Of a stretch of DNA of 64,000 nucleotides, positions 7,702 to 16,588 are shown piece after piece. Made by a program: the position numbers and the translations under genes. Position 1 is the stretch's first letter. Every line of letters begins with the position of its first letter. Origin of the DNA: Clavibacter michiganensis (lineage in GTDB: Bacteria > Actinomycetota > Actinomycetes > Actinomycetales > Microbacteriaceae); the NCBI RefSeq assembly GCF_016907085.1, contig NZ_JAFBBJ010000001.1:620001-684000 (forward strand). The letters are read 5' to 3'. The notes beneath the pieces were generated by a model. It worked only from the letters and a program-made list of their open reading frames with translations, made no database searches and was not told the origin of the DNA.

Positions 7702-8724
7702 ATGGTCTCGGAACGCGGACTCGACGTCCTCCGGGTGATCGTGCAGGACTACGTGTCCTCGCGGGAGCCCGTGGGCTCCAAGTCCATCGTCGAGCGCCAC
7801 GCCTTCGGCGTCTCGGCCGCCACCATCCGCAACGACATGGCCCTCCTCGAGGAGGAGGAGCTGATCGCCGCCCCGCACACGTCGTCCGGCCGCGTGCCGA
7901 CGGACAAGGGGTACCGCCTCTTCGTCGACCAGCTCGCCGACGTGCGTCCGCTCACGCCCGCGCAGCGCCAGGCGATCCACGTGTTCCTCGGCGAGTCGGT
8001 CGACCTCGACGACGTGCTCGCGCGCACCGTCCGCCTCCTCGCGCAGCTCACCAACCAGGTCGCGCTCGTGCAGTACCCGTCGCTCGCCACGAGCCACGTG
8101 AAGCACGTCGAGCTCGTGGCGCTCTCCACCACGCGCGTGCTCACCGTGCTCATCACCGACACGGGTCGCGTCGAGCAGCGCGTCGTCGAGCTGGCGGGCG
8201 ACCCGGACGACGCGTTCCTCGCGGTCATGCGCACGCGCATCAACCAGGCGGTCGGCGGGCTCGGCCTCGCCGAGGCGGCGGCCCGGCTCGAGACCCTGTC
8301 CGACGAGGTCGAGCCCGCGCAGCGCGCGGCCGCGTCCGTGCTGGCGGGCACGCTCGTCGAGCAGGTGCTCGCGAACCGGCAGGAGCGATTGCTGCTCGCC
8401 GGATCCGCGAACCTCGCCCGCACGGAGCGCGACTTCCCCGGCAGCATCTCGCCCGTCCTCGAGGCCATCGAGGAGCAGGTGGTGCTCCTGCGCCTCCTCG
8501 GCGAGATGGAGGCCGACCAGCACGGCGTCTCGGTGAGCATCGGCCGGGAGAACGCCCCGTTCGGCCTCGGCGAGACCAGCGTGCTCACCAGCGGCTACAG
8601 CTCGTCCGGAGGGGTCCTCGCGCGCCTCGGCGTGCTGGGGCCGACCCGGATGGACTACTCCACCAACATGGCGTCGGTGCGCGCGGTCGCGCGCTACCTC
8701 TCGCGCCTGCTCGAGGAGCGGTGA
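7702..8724 (+). CDS. hrcA: Heat-inducible transcription repressor HrcA
   Basis: A 340-residue repressor of class I heat-shock genes. The N-terminal winged helix (residues 1-75) includes SREPVGSKSIVERH and the recognition helix VSAATIRNDMALLEEEEL, then the family signature HTSSGRVPTDKGYRLFVDQL. A GAF-like middle domain and the C-terminal dimer region (GYSSSGGVLARLGVLGPTRMDYSTNM) follow. The ATG at 7702 has an excellent AGGAGGG ribosome site. A CIRCE-like element overlaps its promoter. It is followed 60 bp later by dnaJ, the common actinobacterial hrcA-dnaJ pair. Confidence 0.96.
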   Translation: MVSERGLDVLRVIVQDYVSSREPVGSKSIVERHAFGVSAATIRNDMALLEEEELIAAPHTSSGRVPTDKGYRLFVDQLADVRPLTPAQRQAIHVFLGESVDLDDVLARTVRLLAQLTNQVALVQYPSLATSHVKHVELVALSTTRVLTVLITDTGRVEQRVVELAGDPDDAFLAVMRTRINQAVGGLGLAEAAARLETLSDEVEPAQRAAASVLAGTLVEQVLANRQERLLLAGSANLARTERDFPGSISPVLEAIEEQVVLLRLLGEMEADQHGVSVSIGRENAPFGLGETSVLTSGYSSSGGVLARLGVLGPTRMDYSTNMASVRAVARYLSRLLEER

Positions 8725-8784
8725 CGGCCCCGCGCCGGCGCACCGCCCCTGATCCCCACGACCATCACCACCGAAGGGCCCGAC

Positions 8785-9900
8785 GTGGCTGACCACTACG
8801 AAGTACTCGGCGTGAGCCGCGAGGCGACGCCAGAGGAGATCAAGAAGGCGTACCGCAAGCAGGCGCGCCAGCTCCACCCGGACGTCAACGACGCCCCCGA
8901 CGCCGCCGAGCGGTTCAAGCTCGTCACGCACGCGTACGACGTGCTGTCGGATCCCCATCAGCGCCAGCAGTACGACCTCGGCCCGCAGGCCGGCTTCGGC
9001 GGACAGGGCGGCCAGGGCTTCGGCGGCTTCGGCGACATCTTCGAGACGTTCTTCGGCGGCCAGCAGGGCGGCGGCGGACGCGGGCCGCGCTCGCGCCAGG
9101 AGCGGGGCCAGGACGCGCTCCTGCGCGTCGAGGTCGAGCTCGAGGAGGTCATCTTCGGCGTGCACCGCGACCTCGAGGTCGACACGGCCGTCGTGTGCGA
9201 CACGTGCCACGGATCCTGCGCGCAGCCCGGCACGAGCGCCGTCACGTGCGACATCTGCCGCGGCTCCGGCAGCATCCAGCGCCAGGTGCGCTCGCTGCTC
9301 GGCAACGTCATGACCTCGAGCCCGTGCGGCACGTGCCGCGGCTACGGCACCGTCATCCCGCACCCGTGCCCCACGTGCCAGGGCCAGGGTCGCGTCCGCG
9401 CGCGCCGCACCGTGCCGGTGGACATCCCGGCCGGCGTCGACACGGGCCTCCGCCTGCAGATGCCGGGCTCCGGCGAGGTCGGCCCCGCGGGCGGCCCGAA
9501 CGGCGACCTGTACCTCGAGATCAAGGTCAAGCACCACGAGGTCTTCAGCCGCAACGGCGACGACCTCCTCGCGACCGTCGAGGTGAGCATGGTGGACGCG
9601 ATCCTCGGCAGCGACGCGCACATCGAGGCGCTCGACGGCGACGTCGACCTGGAGCTGCGTCCCGGGATCCAGAGCGCAGAGATCATCACGGTGCGCGGAC
9701 GCGGCGTCACGAAGCTCCGCGGCTCCGGGCGCGGCGACCTCAAGATCGGGATCCAGGTGGTGACGCCGCAGAAGCTCGACCACAAGGAGCGCGACCTCAT
9801 CCAGCAGTTCGCGCGCCGGAACAAGGCGCCCGCGCCGCACCTCGCGCACTTCCAGCAGGGCCTGTTCCAGAAGCTCCGCGACCGCTTCCTCAACGTCTGA
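8785..9900 (+). CDS. dnaJ: Chaperone DnaJ (type I, HrcA-linked copy)
   Basis: A 371-residue Hsp40 co-chaperone that stimulates DnaK ATPase. The J domain (1-65) has His31-Pro-Asp. A Gly/Phe-rich linker follows (about 70-110). The zinc-binding region starts at Cys138 with four CxxC units: [24 protein letters not shown] and CPTCQGQG. The first unit has Cys where the final Gly is usual. The C-terminal substrate-binding domains end KLRDRFLNV. Start GTG 8785 gives the standard [10 protein letters not shown]-terminus. It is probably co-transcribed with hrcA and rsmE. Actinobacteria often carry a second dnaJ beside dnaK; this is the hrcA-linked one. Confidence 0.95.
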   Translation: MADHYEVLGVSREATPEEIKKAYRKQARQLHPDVNDAPDAAERFKLVTHAYDVLSDPHQRQQYDLGPQAGFGGQGGQGFGGFGDIFETFFGGQQGGGGRGPRSRQERGQDALLRVEVELEEVIFGVHRDLEVDTAVVCDTCHGSCAQPGTSAVTCDICRGSGSIQRQVRSLLGNVMTSSPCGTCRGYGTVIPHPCPTCQGQGRVRARRTVPVDIPAGVDTGLRLQMPGSGEVGPAGGPNGDLYLEIKVKHHEVFSRNGDDLLATVEVSMVDAILGSDAHIEALDGDVDLELRPGIQSAEIITVRGRGVTKLRGSGRGDLKIGIQVVTPQKLDHKERDLIQQFARRNKAPAPHLAHFQQGLFQKLRDRFLNV

Positions 9901-9902
9901 CC

Positions 9903-10661
9903 GTGGCCCACTTCTACCTGGCCGACGACATCGGCGCCTCCGACCTCGCGGTCGGCCGCCTGCTCGTGCTCGCCGGGCAGGAGGCCAGGCACGCCGTGAC
10001 CGTGAGCCGGGTGCGCTCCGGCGAGGGGATCCTCGTGGGCGACGGGCGCGGCACCATCGCCTCCGGCACCGTCACGTCGGCCGAGCCGCAGCGACTGGAG
10101 CTCCGCGTGGAGTCGGTCGAGGCGCACCCCGAGCCGTCGCCGCGCGTCGTCCTCGTGCAGGCGCTCGCGAAGGGCGACCGCGACGAGCTCGCCGTGCAGG
10201 CGGCCACCGAGCTGGGCGTCGACGCCGTGATCCCGTGGCAGGCGCAGCGCTCGGTCTCCCGGTGGGAGGGCGCCAAGGTCGCCAAGGGCCGAGAGCGCTG
10301 GCGCGCGATCGTCCGCGAGGCCGTGAAGCAGTCCATCCGCCCGCGCGTACCCGAGGTGGAGCAGCTCGCGACGACCAAGGACCTCGTGCGGATGGCCGCG
10401 ACCGCGCGCGTCCTGGTCCTCGACCCGACCGCCGAGGCGCGGCTGTCGCGCCTCGACCTCGCGGCGGCCGACTCCGACTCCGACGCCGCGACCGACGTGC
10501 TGCTCGTCGTCGGTCCGGAGGGCGGCATCAGCCCCGCCGAGGTCGACGCGCTCCGCGAGGCGGGGGCGATCCCGGTCGCGCTCGGCCCGGGGATCCTCCG
10601 CACGTCGACCGCGGGACCGGCCGCGCTGGCGCTCGTCAACGCCGGGCTCGGACGCTGGTGA
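9903..10661 (+). CDS. rsmE: 16S rRNA (uracil(1498)-N(3))-methyltransferase RsmE
   Basis: A 252-residue SPOUT-class methyltransferase that methylates N3 of U1498 in 16S rRNA. An N-terminal PUA-like domain (FYLADDI to about residue 70) precedes the knotted SAM domain with ALAKGDRDELAVQAATELGV, VGPEGGISPAEV and the C-terminal LGPGILRTSTAGPAAL. The family usually reads ILR-x-ETA at the last motif; here it is ILRTSTA. GTG 9903 follows the dnaJ stop by 2 bp, implying translational coupling. Confidence 0.93.
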   Translation: MAHFYLADDIGASDLAVGRLLVLAGQEARHAVTVSRVRSGEGILVGDGRGTIASGTVTSAEPQRLELRVESVEAHPEPSPRVVLVQALAKGDRDELAVQAATELGVDAVIPWQAQRSVSRWEGAKVAKGRERWRAIVREAVKQSIRPRVPEVEQLATTKDLVRMAATARVLVLDPTAEARLSRLDLAAADSDSDAATDVLLVVGPEGGISPAEVDALREAGAIPVALGPGILRTSTAGPAALALVNAGLGRW

Positions 10662-10677
10662 CGTCGCGGGTCCCGCG

Positions 10678-10683
10678 TAGGCT
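10678..10683 (+). promoter_or_regulatory. -10 box TAGGCT for the HIT-phoH-ybeY operon (leaderless)
   Basis: TAGGCT ends 6 nt before the ATG at 10690 in the 28-bp gap after rsmE, giving the downstream operon its own leaderless start. Confidence 0.55.
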
Positions 10684-10689
10684 GGGCGC

Positions 10690-11046
10690 ATGACCAGCAG
10701 CGCAGAGCCCACCGTCTTCGAGCGCATCGTCGCCCGCGAGATCCCGGCCGAGATCGTCGCGGAGACCGACCGCGTCATCGCCTTCGAGGACATCGCGCCC
10801 AAGGCCCCCGTGCACGTGCTCGTGGTGCCCAAGACGGCCGCGTACCGCGACGTCGTCGAGCTCGCCGCAGGCGACCCCGGGCTCCTCGCGGAGGTCGTCG
10901 AGGTCGCGTCGCGCATCGCCGCCGAGCGCGCGGGCGGGCAGTTCCGGCTCCTCTTCAACACGGGGGCCGACGCCGGCCAGACCGTCTTCCACGTGCACGC
11001 GCACGTGCTCGCCGGCTTCGACCAGGGGGACCATGTCGGGCTCTGA
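10690..11046 (+). CDS. HIT-family (histidine triad) hydrolase
   Basis: A 118-residue HIT protein (HINT/PKCI-like) that hydrolyses nucleotide phosphoramidates or related adenylates. It opens TVFERIVAREIPAEIV, the usual HinT start, contains DRVIAFEDIAPKAPVHVLVVPK, and ends with the catalytic triad motif VFHVHAHVLAG. Its 3' end overlaps phoH by 14 bp, an order seen widely in actinobacteria. Confidence 0.92.
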   Translation: MTSSAEPTVFERIVAREIPAEIVAETDRVIAFEDIAPKAPVHVLVVPKTAAYRDVVELAAGDPGLLAEVVEVASRIAAERAGGQFRLLFNTGADAGQTVFHVHAHVLAGFDQGDHVGL

Positions 11047-12082
11047 CCCGCGGGGCGGCGCATCCACGCAGGATGACCGCGTCGAGCAGACGGCGACCAT
11101 GGACGGCGTGCTCATGGTGCGCCTCCTCGGGCCGCAGGACCGGCTGCTCCGGCAGATCGAGCGCGAGCACCCGGACGTCGACGTCCGGGTCCGCGGCAAC
11201 GAGATCACGCTCGTCGGCACCCGGGCGGACGTGGCAGCGGCCCGTCGGCTCATCGACGAGGTCGTGGCGATGGTGGAGGACGGACAGCACGTGGAACCCC
11301 AGGAGATCGAGACGAGCGCACGCCGGCTCGGCGAGGACGACGCGCGGACCCTGTCCGACGTGCTGAGCGAGGCCATTGTGCAGTCTCGCGGCCGCACCGT
11401 CCGGCCGAAGACGCAGGGGCAGAAGCAGTACGTGCAGGCGATCGACGAGAACACCATCGTGTTCGGCATCGGCCCCGCGGGCACCGGCAAGACGTACCTC
11501 GCGATGGCGAAGGCCGTCCAGGCGCTGCAGCGCAAGGAGGTCGAGCGCATCATCCTCACGCGCCCGGCCGTCGAGGCGGGCGAGCGGCTCGGCTACCTGC
11601 CGGGATCGCTCACCGACAAGATCGACCCGTACCTCCGGCCGCTGTTCGACGCGCTCAACGAGATGATGGATCCGGAGCTCGTCCCGAAGCTCATGGCCTC
11701 CAACACCATCGAGGTCGCCCCGCTCGCCTACATGCGCGGCCGCACGCTCAACAACGCGTTCGTGGTGCTCGACGAGGCGCAGAACACGACGCCCGAGCAG
11801 ATGAAGATGTTCCTCACGCGCCTCGGCTTCGGCTCGAAGATGGTGGTCACGGGCGACATCACTCAGGTCGACCTGCCCACCGGGTCCAGCGGCCTGCAGC
11901 TGGTCACGCGCGTGCTCGACGGCATGGACGACATCCACTTCTCCCGCCTCACGAGCGACGACGTCGTGCGGCACACCCTGGTCGGCCGCATCGTCGACGC
12001 GTACACGCGCTACGACGCGGAGCGCCAGGCCGCCGACCACCTCCGCGCCGAGCGCCGCACCGCCCCTGGGAGCACCCGATGA
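11033..12082 (+). CDS. phoH: PhoH family ATPase
   Basis: A 349-residue cytoplasmic P-loop ATPase of the PhoH family. An N-terminal KH-like segment (residues about 20-90, [25 protein letters not shown] region) precedes the ATPase. Walker A is [11 protein letters not shown] and Walker B is [10 protein letters not shown], followed by [13 protein letters not shown] and [12 protein letters not shown]. The family is linked to ribosome maturation and RNA metabolism because of its near-universal pairing with ybeY, which is seen here as a 4-bp ATGA overlap. Start ATG 11033 lies within the end of the HIT gene. Confidence 0.94.
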   Translation: MSGSDPRGGASTQDDRVEQTATMDGVLMVRLLGPQDRLLRQIEREHPDVDVRVRGNEITLVGTRADVAAARRLIDEVVAMVEDGQHVEPQEIETSARRLGEDDARTLSDVLSEAIVQSRGRTVRPKTQGQKQYVQAIDENTIVFGIGPAGTGKTYLAMAKAVQALQRKEVERIILTRPAVEAGERLGYLPGSLTDKIDPYLRPLFDALNEMMDPELVPKLMASNTIEVAPLAYMRGRTLNNAFVVLDEAQNTTPEQMKMFLTRLGFGSKMVVTGDITQVDLPTGSSGLQLVTRVLDGMDDIHFSRLTSDDVVRHTLVGRIVDAYTRYDAERQAADHLRAERRTAPGSTR

Positions 12083-12540
12083 GCATCGAGATCAACAACG
12101 AGTCGGCGATCGAGGTCGACGAGCCGCTCATCCAGCGGCTCGCCACGTACGCGCTCGACACCCTGCACGTGCACCCCGACGCGGAGCTCGCCATCGTGAT
12201 GGTGGACGAGGGCGCCATGGAACAGCTGCACGTGCAGTGGATGGACGAGCCGGGGCCCACCGACGTCCTCAGCTTCCCGATGGACGAGCTGCGCCCGGGC
12301 ACCGAGGACCGGCCGACGCCCGCCGGGCTCCTCGGCGACATCGTCGTGTGCCCGCAGGTCGCGGCCGAGCAGGCGGTGACGGCCGGGCACTCCACGATGG
12401 AGGAGATCCTGCTGCTCACGGCGCACGGGATCCTGCACCTGCTCGGCTTCGACCACGCCGAGCCCGACGAGGAGCGCGAGATGTTCGGTCTCCAGCGCGA
12501 CATCCTGATCGGGTTCGCCATGAGCGAGCGCGGGCGCTGA
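12079..12540 (+). CDS. ybeY: Endoribonuclease YbeY
   Basis: A 153-residue zinc-dependent endoribonuclease required for 16S rRNA 3' maturation and ribosome quality control. The metal site is [21 protein letters not shown], matching H-G-x-L-H-L-x-G-x-D-H. Upstream are [10 protein letters not shown] and LLGDIVVCP, both family signatures. It overlaps phoH by ATGA and precedes the CNNM/CorC gene by 8 bp, in the order phoH-ybeY-corC-era. Confidence 0.95.
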   Translation: MSIEINNESAIEVDEPLIQRLATYALDTLHVHPDAELAIVMVDEGAMEQLHVQWMDEPGPTDVLSFPMDELRPGTEDRPTPAGLLGDIVVCPQVAAEQAVTAGHSTMEEILLLTAHGILHLLGFDHAEPDEEREMFGLQRDILIGFAMSERGR

Positions 12541-12548
12541 CCCCCTCG

Positions 12549-13868
12549 ATGCTCACCCTCCTCCTCCCCGCGTTCCTCCTCGTCGTGCTCGGCGGCCTGT
12601 TCGCCGCGGCGGAGTCGGCCATCTCCTCGCTGTCCCGCGCGGACATCCAGGAGCTCGCCCTCACCTCGCGCGCCCGGCGCTCGATGCTCGCCATCTCCGC
12701 CGACACCGGGGCGTACATCAACGCGCTCGGCTTCGTGCGCATCATCGCGGAGACGGGTGCCGCGGTCCTCGTGACGCTCGCGCTGGCCTCGACGATCGCC
12801 GAATGGTGGATCACGCTGCTGGTCGCCGCCGCGATCATGACGGCCGTGTCCTTCGTGCTCGTCGGCGCGAGCCCGCGCTCCGTCGGCCGCGTCCACGCCC
12901 GTCCGCTGCTCGCGTGGACGGCGCTGCTCGTGCGCGTCATCCGCGTGGCCATCGGGCCCGTCGCCGACGCGCTCGTGGCCCTCGGCAACCGGGTGACGCC
13001 CGGGCGCCCCAAGACCGTCGCGACGTTCACCAGCGAGGAGCAGCTGCTCAGCATGGTCGACGAGGCGACGGAGCTGGAGGTCCTCGAGGAGGACGACCGG
13101 GAGCTCATCCACTCGATCTTCGAGTTCAACGACACGGTGGTGCGCGAGGTCATGATCCCCCGCACGGACATGGTGGTCGTCGAGCAGACCGTGCACGTCG
13201 GATCCGCGCTCGGGCTCTTCCTGTCCCGCGGCATCTCGCGCGCGCCCGTCACGGGCCGCGACTCCGACGAGATCGAGGGCGTGCTCTACCTCCGCGACCT
13301 CGCGCGCATGGTCTACGAGCGGCCCGAGGAGGCGGAGCGGACGACCGTGGACCAGCTCGCGCGCCCCGCCGTCTTCGTGCCCGAGTCGCAGAAGGCCGAT
13401 GCGCTGCTGCGGCAGATGCAGCTCGAGTCGAACCACCTCGCGATGGTCGTGGACGAGTACGGCGGGATCGCCGGGCTCGTGACGCTCGAGGACCTCATCG
13501 AGGAGCTCGTGGGCGACATCAGCGACGAGTACGACCGCGACGTGCCGGAGTTCGAGGACCTCGGTGACGGCGTGTACCGTGTGAGCGCCCGGCTGCCGAT
13601 CGACGAGCTGGGCGACCTGTTCGGGCTCGAGCTCGACGACGACGACGTGGACAGCGCCGGCGGACTCCTCGCGAAGACCCTGGGGCGCCTGCCCGAGCGC
13701 GGATCCGTCGTGCGCGTCGGCGGGCTCGTCCTCACGGCCGACCGCGTCGAGGGGCGCCGCACGCGCATCAGCACGATCCTCGTCGAGCGCGACAGCGCGG
13801 GCGACGACGACGACCACGAGGCGGCCCCCGCGGGCGCCGCCGCCAGCAGAGGACACGACCATGACTGA
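12549..13868 (+). CDS. CNNM/CorC-type hemolysin-family transporter with CBS domains
   Basis: A 439-residue membrane protein, probably a divalent-cation (Mg/Co-type) transporter or regulator. The DUF21/CNNM transmembrane domain (about 1-190) begins MLTLLLPAFLLVVLGGLFAAAESAISSLSR. A cytosolic CBS pair follows (about 200-330, including REVMIPRTDMVVVE and ALLRQMQLESNHLAMVVDEYGGIAGLVTLEDLIEELVGDI). A CorC_HlyC domain is at the C-terminus (DGVYRVSARLPIDELGDLFGLEL). The ATG at 12549 lies 8 bp after ybeY. Its end overlaps era by 8 bp. Confidence 0.92.
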   Translation: MLTLLLPAFLLVVLGGLFAAAESAISSLSRADIQELALTSRARRSMLAISADTGAYINALGFVRIIAETGAAVLVTLALASTIAEWWITLLVAAAIMTAVSFVLVGASPRSVGRVHARPLLAWTALLVRVIRVAIGPVADALVALGNRVTPGRPKTVATFTSEEQLLSMVDEATELEVLEEDDRELIHSIFEFNDTVVREVMIPRTDMVVVEQTVHVGSALGLFLSRGISRAPVTGRDSDEIEGVLYLRDLARMVYERPEEAERTTVDQLARPAVFVPESQKADALLRQMQLESNHLAMVVDEYGGIAGLVTLEDLIEELVGDISDEYDRDVPEFEDLGDGVYRVSARLPIDELGDLFGLELDDDDVDSAGGLLAKTLGRLPERGSVVRVGGLVLTADRVEGRRTRISTILVERDSAGDDDDHEAAPAGAAASRGHDHD

Positions 13869-14910
13869 TCCCCGGGACGACGGGATGCCCGACGAGGCTG
13901 CACCGCTCGACGACGCGTCTGCCGACGCGACCGCCGAGCCGGCCCCGCTCTCCGACGAGGCGTGGGGCATCGACCGCGCCGCCGAGCCGTCGCGCGCGAA
14001 GCGCAAGCCGCGCGGCGGGGCGCCCGCCTACCGCGCCGGCTTCGTCTCGTTCGTCGGCCGACCGAACGTGGGCAAGTCGACGCTGACGAACGCGCTCGTG
14101 GGGGAGAAGGTCGCCATCACCAGCTCCAAGCCGCAGACGACGCGCAAGGCCATCCGCGGCATCGTGCACCGGCCGGACGGGCAGCTCATCCTCGTCGACA
14201 CCCCCGGGATCCACCGACCGCGCACGCTCCTCGGCGAACGGCTGAACGCACTGGTGCAGACCACGCTCGGCGACGTCGACGTCATCGGGCTCTGCATCCC
14301 CGCGGACGAGCGGATCGGCCCAGGCGACCGCTTCATCAACGAGCAGCTCGACGAGTACCCGCGCGCCCGCAAGATCGCGATCGTCACCAAGACCGACTCC
14401 GCCTCGCGCCACGCGGTCGCCGAGCAGCTCCTTGCCGTGCAGGAGCTGCGCGACTGGGACGCCATCGTGCCCGTCTCGGCCGTCGAGGCGATCCAGCTCG
14501 ACGCGCTCGTGGGCGAGCTGCTGAAGGCGCTGCCCGTCTCGGAGCAGCTCTACCCGTCCGACGCCGTCACCGAGGAGGGCCTCGAGGCCCGCATCTCGGA
14601 GCTGATCCGCGAGGCCGCGCTCGAGGGCGTCCAGGACGAGCTGCCGCACTCCCTCGCCGTGACGATCGACGACATGATCCAGCGCGAGGACAAGGAGCTG
14701 CTCGAGATCTACGCGAACCTCTTCGTCGAGCGCGACAGCCAGAAGGGCATCGTCATCGGCGCGCAGGGCTCGCGGCTGAAGCACGTCGGGCAGGTGGCGC
14801 GCGCGCAGATCGAGCCGCTCGTGGGCACGCGCGTGTTCCTGTCGCTGCGCGTGAAGATCGCGAAGGACTGGCAGCGCGACCCGAAGCTGCTCGGCCGCCT
14901 CGGCTTCTGA
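13861..14910 (+). CDS. era: GTPase Era
   Basis: A 349-residue GTPase that binds 16S rRNA 3' sequence and assists 30S assembly. G1 is GRPNVGKST, G3 is DTPGIH, and G4 is TKTD rather than the common NKxD. The KH domain carries IVIGAQGSRLKHVGQVARAQIE. About 55 residues of acidic, Ala-rich sequence precede the GTPase domain, making it longer than the usual 300; a later start is possible but none has a ribosome site or promoter box. It closes the phoH-ybeY-CNNM-era operon. Confidence 0.94.
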   Translation: MTDPRDDGMPDEAAPLDDASADATAEPAPLSDEAWGIDRAAEPSRAKRKPRGGAPAYRAGFVSFVGRPNVGKSTLTNALVGEKVAITSSKPQTTRKAIRGIVHRPDGQLILVDTPGIHRPRTLLGERLNALVQTTLGDVDVIGLCIPADERIGPGDRFINEQLDEYPRARKIAIVTKTDSASRHAVAEQLLAVQELRDWDAIVPVSAVEAIQLDALVGELLKALPVSEQLYPSDAVTEEGLEARISELIREAALEGVQDELPHSLAVTIDDMIQREDKELLEIYANLFVERDSQKGIVIGAQGSRLKHVGQVARAQIEPLVGTRVFLSLRVKIAKDWQRDPKLLGRLGF

Positions 14911-14952
14911 TCCGCGAGGGGCGGCGTCCGCGTACATCCCGCGGATGAGATC

Positions 14953-14993
14953 GGGGCGCCGCGGCGGGGATCATCGTCCGCCGGGGGCGCCCC
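14953..14993 (+). terminator. Hairpin terminator after era
   Basis: GGGGCGCC (14953-14960) pairs with GGCGCCCC (14986-14993), and the inner CGGCGG pairs with CCGCCG, giving 14 base pairs with small bulges and a 10-nt loop. It lies 43 bp past era and just before the promoter of the histidine kinase. Confidence 0.55.
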
Positions 14994-15009
14994 GGCCGGG
15001 CGCGGCACG

Positions 15010-15015
15010 TACGGT
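15010..15015 (+). promoter_or_regulatory. -10 box TACGGT for the histidine kinase (leaderless)
   Basis: TACGGT ends 6 nt before the ATG at 15022 with no ribosome site between. Confidence 0.5.
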
Positions 15016-15021
15016 GGTCGC

Positions 15022-16533
15022 ATGCTCCGACGGATCCCGAGGTACCAGCTCGTCCTCGACGTCGTCCTCGCGGCGGCGTTCGTCGCCGTCCTCTCTCCCG
15101 GGTCGATCGGCGTGGCGGCCGCGAGCGCGTTCGGGGTCTTCTCGTTCGCGACCTCCGAGGTCTCCCTGGTCCTCGTGCTCCTCATGGGCGCGGCCCTCGC
15201 CGTCCGCCGGCTCGCGCCGGGGCTCTCGCTCGCCGTCGCGTGGGCGGGCGCGATCATCCAGATGGGAGCCGGAGCCGCGGTCGAGCCCGGCGACATCGCC
15301 ATCGCGGGCGTCGTCTACTGCACCGCGGCGTACGGCGGCCGCATCGTCCGGGCGCTGGGCCTCGCCTCCGCCATCGTCGGCGGCGTGGTCGCGGCCTCCT
15401 ACCTGTCGTACGCCTCGGGCCGCGTCCCCATCGGCAGCCAGGCGTTCAGCACGGGGGAGTGGACCGCGTTCGCGACCCTGTTCCTGTTCCTGCTCCTGTG
15501 CGCGTGGAGCGTGCTGCTCGCGTCGTGGACGGCCGGCCGCCTCGTGGTCGCGTCCCGCGCGTCGCACGCGAGCCGGGACGCCCAGGAGGCCGCCGAGCGC
15601 GACCAGGCCCGCGCGCTCCAGGACGTCGTCGTCGAGCAGGAGCGCAACCGGATCGCGCGGGACATGCACGACGTGGTCGCCCACTCGCTCGCCGTCGTGA
15701 TCGCCCAGGCCGACGGCGCGCGCTACGCCCGGCTGGTGGATCCCGAGGCCGCGGACGAGGCGCTGCGCACCATCTCCGCCACCGCCCGGCAGGCGCTCGG
15801 CGACGTGCGGATCCTCCTGGCGCAGCTCCGGCACAGCGAGGACGACGCCCCCCAGCCCGAGCTCAAGGAGCTGAGCGACCTCATCGACCAGATGCGCTCC
15901 ACGGGCCTCACCATCCGGTTCCTCGAGACGGGCCAGCCCGGCGAGTTCGGCACCGGGCAGCAGCTCGCGGTGTACCGGATCGTGCAGGAGGCGCTGACCA
16001 ACGTGCTGCGGCACGGCGACGTCGCGCACCCCGTCGAGGTGGAGCTCGCGTGGGAGCCGGACGGCGTCTCGGTGTCCGTGCGGAGCCGGACGCTCCCGGA
16101 TCCGGTGCGACCCGCGCGCACCACGACCGGCATCATCGCCCTCCCCGTGCTCCCGCCCGCGCCCGCCACCCCCGCGCAGCCGGTCGGCCACGGCCTCGCC
16201 GGCATGCGCGAGCGCGCCACGCTCTCCGGCGGCCGCTTCTCCGCGGGCGTGCGCGAGGGCGTGTGGACCGTGTCCGCCTGGATCCCGTTCGCGCCCGCCA
16301 CGCGCCCCGTGCCCCGCGTCCCCGTCGCCGGCGCGTCCGTCGGCACGGGAGCCGACGCTCCCAGCCGCCCCCTCACCCTCGACGAGCTGTTCCCGCCGGA
16401 GGCCGCTGCCGCGGGCACCGCGACACCCGGAGCGCCCGCCGCGCACGTCAGCCCGCACCGCACGGCCGCCGCCCGCGGGGCTGCCGCCTCCGCCGCGCGG
16501 CGCGCGCGCGACGACCGGCCAGCCGGATCCTGA
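15022..16533 (+). CDS. NarL-system sensor histidine kinase
   Basis: A 503-residue membrane histidine kinase of the HisKA_3/HATPase type. Five or six hydrophobic helices fill residues 1-170. A coiled linker leads to the phospho-acceptor helix ERNRIARDMHDVVAHSL, with His216. The ATPase domain shows YRIVQEALTNVLRHG (N box) and GHGLAGMRERATLSGG (G box). About 45 residues between them are Pro/Thr-rich, replacing the usual D-x-G strand. The long C-terminal tail is Ala/Pro/Arg-rich and probably disordered. It lacks a recognisable extracellular sensor domain, so an intramembrane cue is likely. The cognate regulator follows 55 bp later. Confidence 0.9.
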   Translation: MLRRIPRYQLVLDVVLAAAFVAVLSPGSIGVAAASAFGVFSFATSEVSLVLVLLMGAALAVRRLAPGLSLAVAWAGAIIQMGAGAAVEPGDIAIAGVVYCTAAYGGRIVRALGLASAIVGGVVAASYLSYASGRVPIGSQAFSTGEWTAFATLFLFLLLCAWSVLLASWTAGRLVVASRASHASRDAQEAAERDQARALQDVVVEQERNRIARDMHDVVAHSLAVVIAQADGARYARLVDPEAADEALRTISATARQALGDVRILLAQLRHSEDDAPQPELKELSDLIDQMRSTGLTIRFLETGQPGEFGTGQQLAVYRIVQEALTNVLRHGDVAHPVEVELAWEPDGVSVSVRSRTLPDPVRPARTTTGIIALPVLPPAPATPAQPVGHGLAGMRERATLSGGRFSAGVREGVWTVSAWIPFAPATRPVPRVPVAGASVGTGADAPSRPLTLDELFPPEAAAAGTATPGAPAAHVSPHRTAAARGAAASAARRARDDRPAGS

Positions 16534-16551
16534 CCCGCCGCGCCTCAGCGG

Positions 16552-16557
16552 TACGCT
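16552..16557 (+). promoter_or_regulatory. Possible -10 box TACGCT for the response regulator
   Basis: TACGCT in the 55-bp gap after the kinase gene. A GAAGGA ribosome site (16577-16582) precedes GTG 16589, so this message would have a short leader. Confidence 0.4.
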
Positions 16558-16588
16558 CCCCCCGCCGACCCCGATCGAAGGACCCTCC

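Noticed and set aside
7516..9849. Upstream extension of the DUF4870 frame across hrcA and dnaJ on the minus strand
   Set aside because: Only the last 131 codons show a membrane protein with a ribosome site. The remainder is antisense to two well-defined genes.
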